Assembly (NCBI GenBank): GCA_947447665.1
Contig: CANFJX010000011.1
Location: 1 to 64,000 of the forward strand
DNA length: 64,000 nucleotides
From: Bacteriovoracaceae bacterium
Lineage (GTDB): Bacteria > Bdellovibrionota > UBA1018
Reading direction: 5' to 3'
The notes below the pieces were generated by a model. It worked only from the letters and a program-made list of their open reading frames with translations. It was not told the DNA's origin and did not search any database. Position numbers and translations under genes: made by a program. Below are positions 9,209 through 17,659 of the stretch, piece by piece; positions within the stretch are counted from its first letter, which is position 1, and every line of letters begins with the position of its first letter.

Positions 9209-11773
9209 ATGAGATTGTCCAAAAATAGCCTAGCTTTGTTGCCTTTTTGCTCCCTGACCCTTGTCTTAGGAGGCTGCAATAATACTGTAACCGTTAATGC
9301 GACCGTGACTCAAGTGTCGTCCACTACATCAGGGGCGGTTTCGGACTCGTCGTCAGGATCTAGCTCGAGCTCTCCGTCAGGATCTAGCTCGCACTCGCCG
9401 TCAGGATCGCACGGACAATTTGCAGGCGGACCTCAGCTGACAGGATCTAGGTATTTTAAAAATATGCACCTCGGAGGTTGGGGCGAGGGACAGCTCGTCG
9501 TTGCTGATTTCAATGGTGACGGCAAGCAGGATATTGTTGGGTTAAAACCAGGTAATTCTTTTGGTCTTTTCTTGAGTGGCCCAAACGGCTTCGGTGAAAA
9601 TGCCCAGTTCTGGAACCCCTCAGCAACCCAGGGAGAAAATTTTAATCCAGTGAGTTTGGCTGCCGGTGTGTTTGATGAGATCAATCCGCTTCCTGGGTTG
9701 GCGATCCTCCATCAGGGATCACCTAATAGCATCAGCATCTATAGCAATACGAAAACCTCCTCGGTGGATCTCTATTGCCCGGTATCTACTTACAATAATG
9801 GTTTTTTCACCGATACGACGGCTCTTACGTGGGATCCCTCGTTGGATCCCTCGTTACTGCCTATCTCGATCGTGTCCGCTGACTTTAATCAGGATCAACA
9901 CTTGGATCTTGCTGTGCTCAGTGCCGACCGCGTGAGCTTTTTTCAAGGCAATGGTGACGGCACCTTTGCTCAGCAACCTGATTTACTTTTTAATGCTGAT
10001 ATTTTAAGTAATTACTCTGCAGTGGCCCTCGCAGAAGGAAGATTTGGGAGTGGCGCGGTGCCTGGTCTGGTCGTGGCTTTCTCGAGCAACGATGGATCTT
10101 CGCCGGGAATAGTTCAAATTTATCCAGGAGCCTTAAATAATTTCCCATCAACTCCAGATTCCGTACCTCATCGTGTCGGCGTGGGCCCCACGTCGATCCT
10201 AGTTTATGACTTCAATCAAGACGGGTACCCAGATGTTGCAGTTACCAGTAATAATCATGGAGAGGATGGTATGGTCACGATTTGGTTGGGAAATGGGAGT
10301 CAGGGATTTAATGAAACACCCACAGTGATTTCGATTCCAGGAGTGCAAGATGTACTCCTAGCGAATTCAGTAGGAAGTCATGCGGTTCTTTATGCGCCAA
10401 TAGGTGGCTTCAGTAGTTGTGGTTCGCAGGCTGGGAATGGTTCGTGTGGACAAGTGATTGCCTATCAAATGGGGGGCGTCCAAGGAGACGGTACCCTCGC
10501 TTACTCCATTTTAAGTCAGTTTAATACGTCCTATTCTGGCATCGGAGGCCTCGCATTAGGTGATTTTGATGGAGATGGATTAAAATCAATGGCGGTGAGT
10601 CGCTGGGGCGGTAATGATGTGGCGATTTTTAAGGGAGATAATCAAGGGCACTTTTACTCGTCCGAATTTGCTGCTGGCAACAGTCCGACTATGACCGCTC
10701 TGGCAGATTTTAATGGCGATGGTTTAAATGATATTGCGATGATTGATCAGGGAAGTAATACACTGTCAATTTACGATCTCAGCGGCTCACAGGGATCTAA
10801 TTTTCTGCTCACTTCTCCGAGTGCCACGACTGTGGTGAGTACGGGTAATTGTCCTACGGCGCTCGTGACGGGCGCTTTTCATGGTGGCAGCAATCTAGAC
10901 GTGGCGGTCTCGAACACCTGTGACAATACAGTCGGAATTTTTCTAGGCAACGGAGATGGCACATTTGCATGGACGAATTATCCTGGGCCACAAATGGTTA
11001 CTTATCCCGCGGGCTCCAGTCCAGGTCGTCTCGTTGCAGCTGATCTGAATGGGGACGGAAAACTCGATCTCGCAGTAGTTAATATGGATGACGGCACCGT
11101 AACTGTGATGCTTGGAAACGGCGACGGAACTTTTGGAAATTTCTCTACCTACCCAGTTGGAAATGGTCCATCGGCGATTGCTGCGGCAGATTTCGATGGG
11201 GACGACTTACCTGATCTCGTGGTGAGTAACCAGTGGGACGGTACTGTGTCTGTTCTTCTTTCATCTCAGGGCTATAATACCAATAACACGGTGACGATCA
11301 ACGACAACCAGGCGGGTCAGGTTAACCCCGTCGCTTTAGTTGTGGGTGACTGGGATGGTGACCTCAACGCAGATATTGCGGTCGTTTCGAGTTCTGAGGC
11401 TTACTTTCTGTATGGTGATGGTACTGGACGTTTTCTTATCCAGAACCAGGCGCCCTATGCGGAGAACGGAAATAATGCCGGCGGCGTGGTCGATATTCAC
11501 ACAGCCGACCTGAATGGCGACGGCATCCCTGACTTTGTCTTTGGTAACGGTGCTGTATTTACCCTCATGGGAACCGGAGTGAAGAGTAATGGAGATCCTA
11601 CCCAGCCCCCCACGTCTCCACCCGTTTGGGTTTCAAGTAGCGAAGGTGGCAATACTTACAGCTTTAGCTTAGGCGACGTCAACGGGGACGGAGTGGCTGA
11701 TATTGTCACCCCTTCGACCGAGGGGTTCCTGACCATCGGCTACGGGTTTACCCCGTTGACTACTGCCCGTTGA
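9209..11773 (+). CDS. FG-GAP/VCBS-repeat lipoprotein
   Basis: 854 residues from the ATG preceded by GGAGGA with ideal spacing; upstream in-frame starts lack this. A lipoprotein signal ends in LVLGGC, so the mature protein should be lipid-anchored at Cys. A Ser/Thr-rich linker follows, encoded by a 24-bp DNA unit repeated three times (from 9351, 9375 and 9399). The rest is a run of about ten FG-GAP/VCBS units with calcium-loop cores such as DFNGDGKQD, DLNGDGKLD, DWDGDLNAD and DVNGDGVAD, often followed by GNGDGTF. These fold as integrin-alpha-like beta-propellers, usually adhesive or surface-exposed. The C-terminus is altered by a 14-bp tandem duplication (see findings). Ligand unknown. Confidence 0.9.
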   Translation: MRLSKNSLALLPFCSLTLVLGGCNNTVTVNATVTQVSSTTSGAVSDSSSGSSSSSPSGSSSHSPSGSHGQFAGGPQLTGSRYFKNMHLGGWGEGQLVVADFNGDGKQDIVGLKPGNSFGLFLSGPNGFGENAQFWNPSATQGENFNPVSLAAGVFDEINPLPGLAILHQGSPNSISIYSNTKTSSVDLYCPVSTYNNGFFTDTTALTWDPSLDPSLLPISIVSADFNQDQHLDLAVLSADRVSFFQGNGDGTFAQQPDLLFNADILSNYSAVALAEGRFGSGAVPGLVVAFSSNDGSSPGIVQIYPGALNNFPSTPDSVPHRVGVGPTSILVYDFNQDGYPDVAVTSNNHGEDGMVTIWLGNGSQGFNETPTVISIPGVQDVLLANSVGSHAVLYAPIGGFSSCGSQAGNGSCGQVIAYQMGGVQGDGTLAYSILSQFNTSYSGIGGLALGDFDGDGLKSMAVSRWGGNDVAIFKGDNQGHFYSSEFAAGNSPTMTALADFNGDGLNDIAMIDQGSNTLSIYDLSGSQGSNFLLTSPSATTVVSTGNCPTALVTGAFHGGSNLDVAVSNTCDNTVGIFLGNGDGTFAWTNYPGPQMVTYPAGSSPGRLVAADLNGDGKLDLAVVNMDDGTVTVMLGNGDGTFGNFSTYPVGNGPSAIAAADFDGDDLPDLVVSNQWDGTVSVLLSSQGYNTNNTVTINDNQAGQVNPVALVVGDWDGDLNADIAVVSSSEAYFLYGDGTGRFLIQNQAPYAENGNNAGGVVDIHTADLNGDGIPDFVFGNGAVFTLMGTGVKSNGDPTQPPTSPPVWVSSSEGGNTYSFSLGDVNGDGVADIVTPSTEGFLTIGYGFTPLTTAR

Positions 11774-11782
11774 CTACTGCCC
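11755..11782 (+). repeat. 14-bp tandem duplication spanning the FG-GAP stop codon
   Basis: GTTGACTACTGCCC occurs twice head to tail. Because 14 is not a multiple of 3, the second copy shifts the frame and creates the current TGA. With one copy the frame would read through four more codons to a TAA. It is followed by a C-run/G-run that could pair as a small hairpin. Confidence 0.8.
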
Positions 11783-11842
11783 CCACGGGGGGGTAAACGG
11801 GGGACGGAGCCCTCTTAACTCGAGCTGTGTCTCCCTAGTTAG

Positions 11843-11874
11843 TTGACACGTAATATACTTGTAAGTATACTTAC
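11843..11874 (+). promoter_or_regulatory. Promoter with overlapping palindromic operator for the toxin-antitoxin pair
   Basis: A consensus -35 TTGACA, a 17-base spacer and a -10 TATACT lie 24 bases before the antitoxin start. The perfect 14-base palindrome GTAAGTATACTTAC (11861-11874) covers the -10 element. That is the expected arrangement for autoregulation by an antitoxin dimer. AGGAG lies 5 bases before the antitoxin ATG. Confidence 0.8.
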
Positions 11875-11894
11875 ATATAAACATAGGAGTTTAT

Positions 11895-12131
11895 ATGGGA
11901 AAACCCCTCATGATTCAGTTAGATGACGAGAAGAAAATTAATGAGCTCAAAGAAAAGCTACACGCCAAGACCAAGATTGAAGTGGTGCGAGCGGGTTTAG
12001 AACTGCTCTCGAATGCAGTCAGTCGTAAAGAAAAAGCGGAACGATGGAAAAAAGCAGCCGCCCTGGTTGCTGACTCAAGCAAGGAAGTCAATCTTGAGTT
12101 TCAAACCCATTCCCGATTCAAGAAGCTATGA
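11895..12131 (+). CDS. Antitoxin of a MazEF-like pair
   Basis: 78 residues, small and charged. It starts MGKPLMIQLDDEKKINELKEKL, with an N-terminal strand then helices (EVVRAGLELLSNAV) like ribbon-helix-helix antitoxins, which bind operator DNA as dimers through the strand. The C-terminal half is basic then extended (NLEFQTHSRF), the part that usually wraps the toxin. It overlaps the toxin gene by 4 bases (ATGA). The palindrome over its promoter supports autorepression. The exact antitoxin family is uncertain (RHH versus AbrB-type MazE); the N-terminal helix pattern favours RHH. Confidence 0.85.
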   Translation: MGKPLMIQLDDEKKINELKEKLHAKTKIEVVRAGLELLSNAVSRKEKAERWKKAAALVADSSKEVNLEFQTHSRFKKL

Positions 12132-12484
12132 TTCAACCCAGGCAGTGGCACCTTTACGTGGTGGACCTTGAGCCTCGCGTTGGAACAAAACCCGGAAAGC
12201 AGCGTCCTTGTGTTGTGATTCAGCCCGACGAGTTTACGGAGGGTGGATTAGGCAGTGTTGTTGTTCTGCCCATCACCACAAAGACCATGAGCTTCGATGT
12301 ATTTCCACTTCGAGTGCGTCTTAGGCAAGGCGTTTGTGGCCTAGAAAAAGACAGCGACGTCATGATCGATCAGATTCTCGCTTGGGATAAAGCCTTTTTT
12401 AAAAAAGATTTGGGGGCCTTGCCTGATTCGCTCGTCGACGAAATTAAGCGAGCTCTCAGTGAGTTTCTAGACCTTCAAAAATAA
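12128..12484 (+). CDS. MazF/PemK-family endoribonuclease toxin
   Basis: 118 residues, the usual MazF length. The signatures of the PemK/MazF fold are visible: VDLEPRVGTKPGKQRPCVVIQ at the N-terminus (the 'GsEqgG.RPvvVi' block) and VVVLPITTK followed by a later VMIDQILAWDK, equivalent to the 'vl.dQirtvdk' block. Such toxins cleave mRNA at short single-stranded sites and are held inactive by the co-encoded antitoxin. The start overlaps the antitoxin stop. Directly downstream is a tandem pair of GAAAAGAACGAGGGACG, one of the dispersed words in this window. Confidence 0.92.
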   Translation: MIQPRQWHLYVVDLEPRVGTKPGKQRPCVVIQPDEFTEGGLGSVVVLPITTKTMSFDVFPLRVRLRQGVCGLEKDSDVMIDQILAWDKAFFKKDLGALPDSLVDEIKRALSEFLDLQK

Positions 12485-12519
12485 GAAAAGAACGAGGGAC
12501 GCGAAAAGAACGAGGGACG
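12485..12519 (+). repeat. Two tandem copies of a 17-bp word ending in GAGGGACG
   Basis: GAAAAGAACGAGGGACG is present twice with an 18-base period, directly after the toxin stop codon. Its core AACGAGGGACG also occurs at 3793-3803, and related GGGACGGAG words occur near 764 and 11799. This fits a REP-like dispersed family, possibly linked to the transposase at the window start. Confidence 0.6.
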
Positions 12520-12590
12520 GAGTGACCGATCTGAGCTCGTACTTGCGGTGGAGCGGTCCGTTCAGCTATAGCTATCGTTGAGGTATTTCA

Positions 12591-14237
12591 TTGAGCCCCC
12601 TCAATCTTAAAAAACTATCAGAACTCCCTTGGGAGTCCCGCCTTGTCGATCGTTTTCCTGGGGACCCGGAGAAGCGTAATTTCACTAGGCAGGTCCAAAA
12701 TATCACCTACTCTGAGGTGAGTCCGACTGCGGTGGGTAGCCCAAAGCTGATCGGTTGGTCGGAGGCTCTTGCCTCTTATCTTGGGATCTTGTGCCCCACT
12801 TCTGACGACCTTCTGTCACTTGAGGTTCTTTCGGGTAATCGGATTCTCCCGACGATGCGGCCTTATGCGGCTCGCTACGGCGGCCACCAATTTGGCCACT
12901 GGGCAGGGCAATTAGGCGATGGCCGGGCTATTACGTTGGGTGAGTCGCTGTGTGGTGCCTCGGGGCGATTTGAGTTTCAACTCAAGGGCGCGGGGCCTAC
13001 CCCTTATTCGCGCAGGGGAGATGGACGAGCAGTTCTACGTTCTTCTCTACGTGAGTTTCTCTGTAGTGAGGCGATGCATTTTCTGGGAGTCCCTACCACT
13101 CGTGCGCTGAGTTTGGTGCTCACCGGAAATTCAGTCATGAGGGATCTCTTTTATGATGGTCATCCCAAGCCTGAACCCGGGGCCATCGTCTGTCGAGTCA
13201 GCCCATCTTTTCTTAGATTCGGTCATTTTGAGATTCTTGCGGCCCAGGGCGAGGTGAGTCTCCTGAAGCGCTTGGCTCAGTTTCTTATAGAAGATCACTA
13301 TCCCCAAATTCAGGTAAATGATCCTGATGCCTTCGGAAAATTATTAGATGAGATCGCTCGGAGCACAGCGGAAATGGTCGCTCATTGGATGCGAGTCGGA
13401 TTTGTCCACGGCGTGATGAATACCGATAACATGTCGGTTCTTGGTCTGACCATCGATTATGGGCCGTATGGTTGGCTTGAGTCCTATGATCCCCAATGGA
13501 CGCCTAATACTACGGATGCCGAACGACGGCGCTATCGCTATGGAAATCAACCCGACATCGCCCTTTGGAATTTCATGCGCTTATGTGAATCGTTTTTTCC
13601 ACTCATTCAAGATGAGGCGCGACTGCACCGAAGTATTCAGGTCTATAAAGAAACGTTTGAGAAGTCTCATGCCCAAATGACCGCTCAGAAACTCGGTCTT
13701 TCTGAGGTTAAATCGAGTGAAAATGAAAAGATCGCTGATGATCTTTTTCAACTCCTTCAATCATCAGAAATCGATTATACCATTTTCTTTAGATCGCTCT
13801 GTGATTGGAAAGTCGATAGTCAGCCAGCCGACAGAAGTCCAGACGACCAAAGCCTAGTTGATGGGGACCGAAGTGAGGAGTTTCTTCGACTGGTTTCTGC
13901 CGCATTTTACTCGCCCGAGACGCTTGGAGCAGATCTCCGAGGGCAATGGGCTTCTTGGTCAAATAGGTATACCCATCAGATCCGACGAGACGGAATCCTC
14001 GACGCCGAGAGAAGTGGCAGGATGAAAGCAGCGAACCCGAAGTATGTTCTAAGGAATTACCTGGCGCAGAATGCAATTACGGCAGCTGATCAGGGAGATT
14101 TCTCTGTGATGGAGCGTCTCTTAAGGGTTTTAAAAACCCCCTATGATGATCTTCCTCACGAGGAGGATCTCGCCGCGAGACGCCCCGAGTGGGCTCGTCA
14201 TGTACCGGGGTGTTCCGCCTTATCTTGCTCGTCTTAG
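12591..14237 (+). CDS. selO: SelO/YdiU pseudokinase-fold protein AMPylator
   Basis: 548 residues (E. coli YdiU is about 480). SelO transfers AMP from ATP to Ser/Thr/Tyr of redox-related proteins. Diagnostic blocks are ARYGGHQFGHWAGQLGDGR (95-112), LKGAGPTPYSRRGDGRAVLR with the ATP lysine at 132, HGVMNTDN (273-280) and the metal-binding DYGP (289-292). The C-terminus ends CSS as in bacterial SelO; the position is Cys, not selenocysteine. The start is TTG with GAGG upstream; an ATG alternative would remove conserved sequence. It stands alone between the toxin-antitoxin pair and trhO, 61 bases upstream of the latter. Confidence 0.95.
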   Translation: MSPLNLKKLSELPWESRLVDRFPGDPEKRNFTRQVQNITYSEVSPTAVGSPKLIGWSEALASYLGILCPTSDDLLSLEVLSGNRILPTMRPYAARYGGHQFGHWAGQLGDGRAITLGESLCGASGRFEFQLKGAGPTPYSRRGDGRAVLRSSLREFLCSEAMHFLGVPTTRALSLVLTGNSVMRDLFYDGHPKPEPGAIVCRVSPSFLRFGHFEILAAQGEVSLLKRLAQFLIEDHYPQIQVNDPDAFGKLLDEIARSTAEMVAHWMRVGFVHGVMNTDNMSVLGLTIDYGPYGWLESYDPQWTPNTTDAERRRYRYGNQPDIALWNFMRLCESFFPLIQDEARLHRSIQVYKETFEKSHAQMTAQKLGLSEVKSSENEKIADDLFQLLQSSEIDYTIFFRSLCDWKVDSQPADRSPDDQSLVDGDRSEEFLRLVSAAFYSPETLGADLRGQWASWSNRYTHQIRRDGILDAERSGRMKAANPKYVLRNYLAQNAITAADQGDFSVMERLLRVLKTPYDDLPHEEDLAARRPEWARHVPGCSALSCSS

Positions 14238-14298
14238 GGGGGCCTGCTGCCGGTTTGCATCTTGAACTCCAGCCGAGTTCGAGTTAAAAGATCAGGCA

Positions 14299-15063
14299 AT
14301 GAAAGTCGCAACGATCGCTCTCTATCAGTTCGTCCGTATTGAGAACCTTCCGGAGCTTCGCGCTGAACTTAAGCAGAAGTGTTTAGATTGGGGATTCAAG
14401 GGGACGATCCTGATTGCGCCTGAAGGGATCAACTGCTTTCTTTTTGGCCCCTTAGGTGAGCTCGAAGCGTTTAGAGAGTATATCCGGGCTGAACTCAAAC
14501 TCCCTGTTTTGCCGTCATGGAAGGTGAATTTTTGCACTCACTCACCGTTTAATCGGATGATGGTCAAGATCAAAAAAGAGATCATCCCGATGGGGGATCC
14601 TGACATTCGGCCTGAGGAGTTTACAGCCCCTTATCTACCGCCCGCTGAGCTTAAAACTTGGATGGACGAAAAGCGAGATTTTCTTCTCCTCGATACCCGC
14701 AATGATTATGAGATTGCCGTCGGCACCTTCGAGGGAGCAAAAGATCTCGGGATTAGTCATTTTCGGGATTTCACTCGGGCTACTCAAGGTCTTCCAGAGT
14801 CTGCCAAAGATCAACCCATCGTTACCTTCTGCACTGGCGGCATTCGCTGCGAAAAGGCTGCGGCTCTTTTGGTGAAGCAAGGGTTTAAAAACGTCTATCA
14901 ACTCGAAGGTGGAATCTTAAAATACTTTGAAGACTGCAAGGATGCTCATTATCAAGGGCAGTGCTTCGTCTTTGACTGGCGCCTTGCCGTGGATGGTAAT
15001 CTCAATCCTCAGTCCGATCAGTCTCAAGAGCGCCCTCCAGGGACCAAGGGACGGCATCTTTAA
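14299..15063 (+). CDS. trhO: tRNA uridine(34) hydroxylase TrhO (rhodanese family)
   Basis: 254 residues. An N-terminal acylphosphatase-like UPF0176 domain (about 1-95, ending HSPFNRMMVKIKKEII) precedes a rhodanese domain with Cys178 in FCTGGIRCEKA. TrhO forms 5-hydroxyuridine at the tRNA wobble position. The protein stops soon after CFVFDWRLAVD and lacks the C-terminal Cys-rich tail of longer relatives such as the about 350-residue E. coli YceA, so it is a short-form member. It lies just downstream of selO and may share its transcript. A long inverted repeat follows the gene. Confidence 0.92.
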   Translation: MKVATIALYQFVRIENLPELRAELKQKCLDWGFKGTILIAPEGINCFLFGPLGELEAFREYIRAELKLPVLPSWKVNFCTHSPFNRMMVKIKKEIIPMGDPDIRPEEFTAPYLPPAELKTWMDEKRDFLLLDTRNDYEIAVGTFEGAKDLGISHFRDFTRATQGLPESAKDQPIVTFCTGGIRCEKAAALLVKQGFKNVYQLEGGILKYFEDCKDAHYQGQCFVFDWRLAVDGNLNPQSDQSQERPPGTKGRHL

Positions 15064-15116
15064 GGTACTACGCCCCGCAAGTCCCGGAACGAGAAACTCC
15101 CTGAGTGTGGGTGAGC

Positions 15117-15209
15117 GTCGATTCAGAGGCCGGGTATTCCGTGTTTAGGGGCGTTGAAGATTTAGATCCCACGCCCCGCAAACACGGAATACCCGGCCTC
15201 TGAATCGAC
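15117..15209. repeat. Long perfect inverted repeat (30-bp arms) between trhO and hppA
   Basis: A 30-base arm (15117-15146) is repeated as its exact reverse complement at 15180-15209, separated by 33 bases. Inside the spacer GGGGCGT (15148-15154) pairs with ACGCCCC (15171-15177), so the hairpin can extend to about 37 pairs. No T-run follows. It may be a bidirectional terminator, a miniature mobile element or a REP-type element. The right-hand inner part, AAGATTTAGATCCCACGCCC, recurs with one change at 45401-45420. Confidence 0.9.
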
Positions 15210-15354
15210 TGATTCCTTGCAGTCCATGGACTTTTGAATTAAACCCAACCAAAGTCATTGCCCCCAAATAGCAGGATAAGTTCCCAAGTGTGCCTTTCAG
15301 GCTGGGCGGAGGCAGTTTTATTGCACTAAAAATTTTATGGAGGCTTCTTTACTC

Positions 15355-17418
15355 ATGTCATCGCAATTTATGACCTATTCTCCGATAGGAATTGGCCTGA
15401 TTGGGCTCTTTTTCGCATTGATTTTTTACTTCAAGGTGAAGGCCCTCCCCGATGGTAATGAGACGATGAACCGAATTGCTGGTTACATCCGTGAAGGCGC
15501 TATGGCGTTTCTCTCGCGTCAGTACAAAGTCTTGGCAATCTACTGCCTCGTCGTTTTCGGGTTGATTTCCTATGCCCTCGGTGTGCCTGCGGGAGCGAGC
15601 TTCGTGCTTGGCGCATTTCTGAGTCTTTTGGCGGGCTTTGTGGGGATGAAGGCCGCAACTTACGCTAACGTGAGAACCACTCAGGCTGCCATTTCTGGCA
15701 ACAAAGCCAACGCTCTCTTGGTCGCCCTCGATGGCGGCGCAGTCATGGGCTTGTCTGTGGCGGGTTTGGGTCTTTTCGGTATGGGCCTCCTCTACATTGT
15801 TTTCAATGGAACCCCAGAATTTGGGACCGTCATCCACTCTTTTGCAGTGGGGGCGAGTTCGATTGCTCTTTTTGCTCGAATTGGCGGCGGGATTTATACC
15901 AAAGCTGCTGACGTGGGTTCTGACATTGCAGGTAAAGTGATTGAGAATATTCCAGAGGACGACCCACGAAATCCAGGCGTGATCGCCGACAATGTGGGAG
16001 ATAACGTCGGGGATGTGGCTGGAATGGGTGCGGACATCTATGAGTCGATGATTGCTGCTGTAGTCGCCGCGATGGCGATTGCTCTCACGGGCTCAGAAAC
16101 GACGATGCCTAATCTTCTCACTTCAACTGGCTTCTTCGATAACCGCATGATGGGCGTGATTTTGCCACTTTTCTTGATGGCGCTCGGATTGGCCGTCAGT
16201 ATTGTTGGGATCTTGATTACCCGACTTCTTAAAGGTTTAAATCCAGCTTTGGTTTTGCGAAGCGCGCTGATTCTGCCTCCACTTATTTTGGTAGTTGTTT
16301 CTGTGTTAGTGATGCCCATGATCAGCGTGACTCAGTCTGTATCGATCGCTTTGGCAGGTGGAGCGATTGGTGGCGCTTTCATTGGTTTGGTTACAGATTA
16401 TTATACTTCTGCCAGTCCTATTGCCAGGATCGCAGAGAGTTCCAAGACTGGAGCAGGGACTAACCTGATTTACGGCCTAGCTCTCGGTATGGAATCGGTG
16501 GCTATTCCGATCTTAGCTGTAGTCGCAATTGCATACTTGTCGAACGAAGTCCTCGGTCTTTATGGGATCGCCATTGCTGCCGTCGGGATGTTAGCAGGCA
16601 CCGCTGTTGTCATGACGGTGGATGCTTACGGCCCGATCTCAGATAACGCGGGCGGGATTTCTGAAATGTCTGGGCTCGGCAAGAGCGTACGAGACATCAC
16701 TGACGAGCTTGACTCTGTAGGGAACACCACAGCAGCGATTGGGAAGGGCTTCGCCATTGGCTCGGCCATTCTGACCGTGATCGCTCTTTTCTCTGCATTT
16801 AACTCGGAAGTGAATCACGCTCGACAACTAGCAGGTCAACCTGAGTACACTCTGATTTTGACCGACGCTAAGATCTTAATTGGGATTTTGATTGGTTCAA
16901 TCCTTCCGTTCATGGTCGGCGCTACCACTATGCTTGCCGTAGGTCGAGCAGCGGGAGCGATTGTTGAAGAAATTCGACGTCAGTTCCGAGAGATTCCAGG
17001 GTTGATGGAACTCAAAGCTGAGCCAGAACCAACTAAAATCGTAGATATCGCGACGAAAGCCGCGCTTTATCAGATGGTCATTCCAGGTCTCATCGCCGTA
17101 GTTGCTCCCCCTGTGGTGGGGTTTGTGATGGGCCCTGCGGCACTCGCGGGTATGCTTGCGGGTTCCTTGGCTGTGGGTGCAACTCTTGCTCTCTTTATGG
17201 CTAATGCCGGAGGCGCTTGGGACAATGCCAAAAAGTACATTGAAAAAGGCAAGCTCGGTGCTGGACATCTGAAGGGTTCTGACACTCACAAGGCTGCTGT
17301 GATCGGCGATATGGTGGGTGATCCATTCAAAGATACTTCAGGTCCTGGGATTGCGATCTTGATCAAGGTCATGAGCGTGGTATCGCTTCTGATCGCTCCG
17401 CTGATCGCAATGCGCTAG
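15355..17418 (+). CDS. hppA: Membrane-bound cation-pumping pyrophosphatase, K+-dependent type
   Basis: 687 residues with about 16 membrane helices. It hydrolyses pyrophosphate and pumps H+ or Na+ across the inner membrane. Catalytic loops are clear: [18 protein letters not shown], then [24 protein letters not shown], and near the end [14 protein letters not shown]. The subfamily switch reads [16 protein letters not shown], with Ala where K+-independent enzymes have Lys, so K+ dependence is expected. The pumped ion cannot be decided by eye. I start at the ATG 11 bases after GGAGG; an ATG 18 bases upstream overlaps that Shine-Dalgarno. A terminator follows. Confidence 0.95.
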   Translation: MSSQFMTYSPIGIGLIGLFFALIFYFKVKALPDGNETMNRIAGYIREGAMAFLSRQYKVLAIYCLVVFGLISYALGVPAGASFVLGAFLSLLAGFVGMKAATYANVRTTQAAISGNKANALLVALDGGAVMGLSVAGLGLFGMGLLYIVFNGTPEFGTVIHSFAVGASSIALFARIGGGIYTKAADVGSDIAGKVIENIPEDDPRNPGVIADNVGDNVGDVAGMGADIYESMIAAVVAAMAIALTGSETTMPNLLTSTGFFDNRMMGVILPLFLMALGLAVSIVGILITRLLKGLNPALVLRSALILPPLILVVVSVLVMPMISVTQSVSIALAGGAIGGAFIGLVTDYYTSASPIARIAESSKTGAGTNLIYGLALGMESVAIPILAVVAIAYLSNEVLGLYGIAIAAVGMLAGTAVVMTVDAYGPISDNAGGISEMSGLGKSVRDITDELDSVGNTTAAIGKGFAIGSAILTVIALFSAFNSEVNHARQLAGQPEYTLILTDAKILIGILIGSILPFMVGATTMLAVGRAAGAIVEEIRRQFREIPGLMELKAEPEPTKIVDIATKAALYQMVIPGLIAVVAPPVVGFVMGPAALAGMLAGSLAVGATLALFMANAGGAWDNAKKYIEKGKLGAGHLKGSDTHKAAVIGDMVGDPFKDTSGPGIAILIKVMSVVSLLIAPLIAMR

Positions 17419-17458
17419 TTCGATTTTTTTTCTGTCAATATTTTAGACAGTCATCTAA

Positions 17459-17514
17459 CCCTTGGACTCTTCTTGATGCTTTCGGGCGATAGAAGGGGCC
17501 GAGGGTTTTTTTTT
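17459..17514 (+). terminator. Rho-independent terminator after hppA
   Basis: CCCTTGG and CCGAGGG form a 7-bp stem (one G-U pair) around a long, partly paired loop, followed by an uninterrupted run of nine T. It lies 41 bases after the hppA stop. Confidence 0.75.
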
Positions 17515-17659
17515 ATTTTCATAACTATCTGATTTAATTGTGAGAGTTTGAGGCTACCTGTTAGGGCTGATTTGTTACATTTTTGGCATTTATTTTGCTG
17601 TTACTCCATTCGATGTAGTTTCCCAATTTGGGAACGTTCAAGTGAGGCGAAGTGGAGTT

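Noticed and set aside
15117..15209. Integron attC site
   Set aside because: The arms are perfectly paired without extrahelical bases or the attC core site layout, and no integrase is visible.
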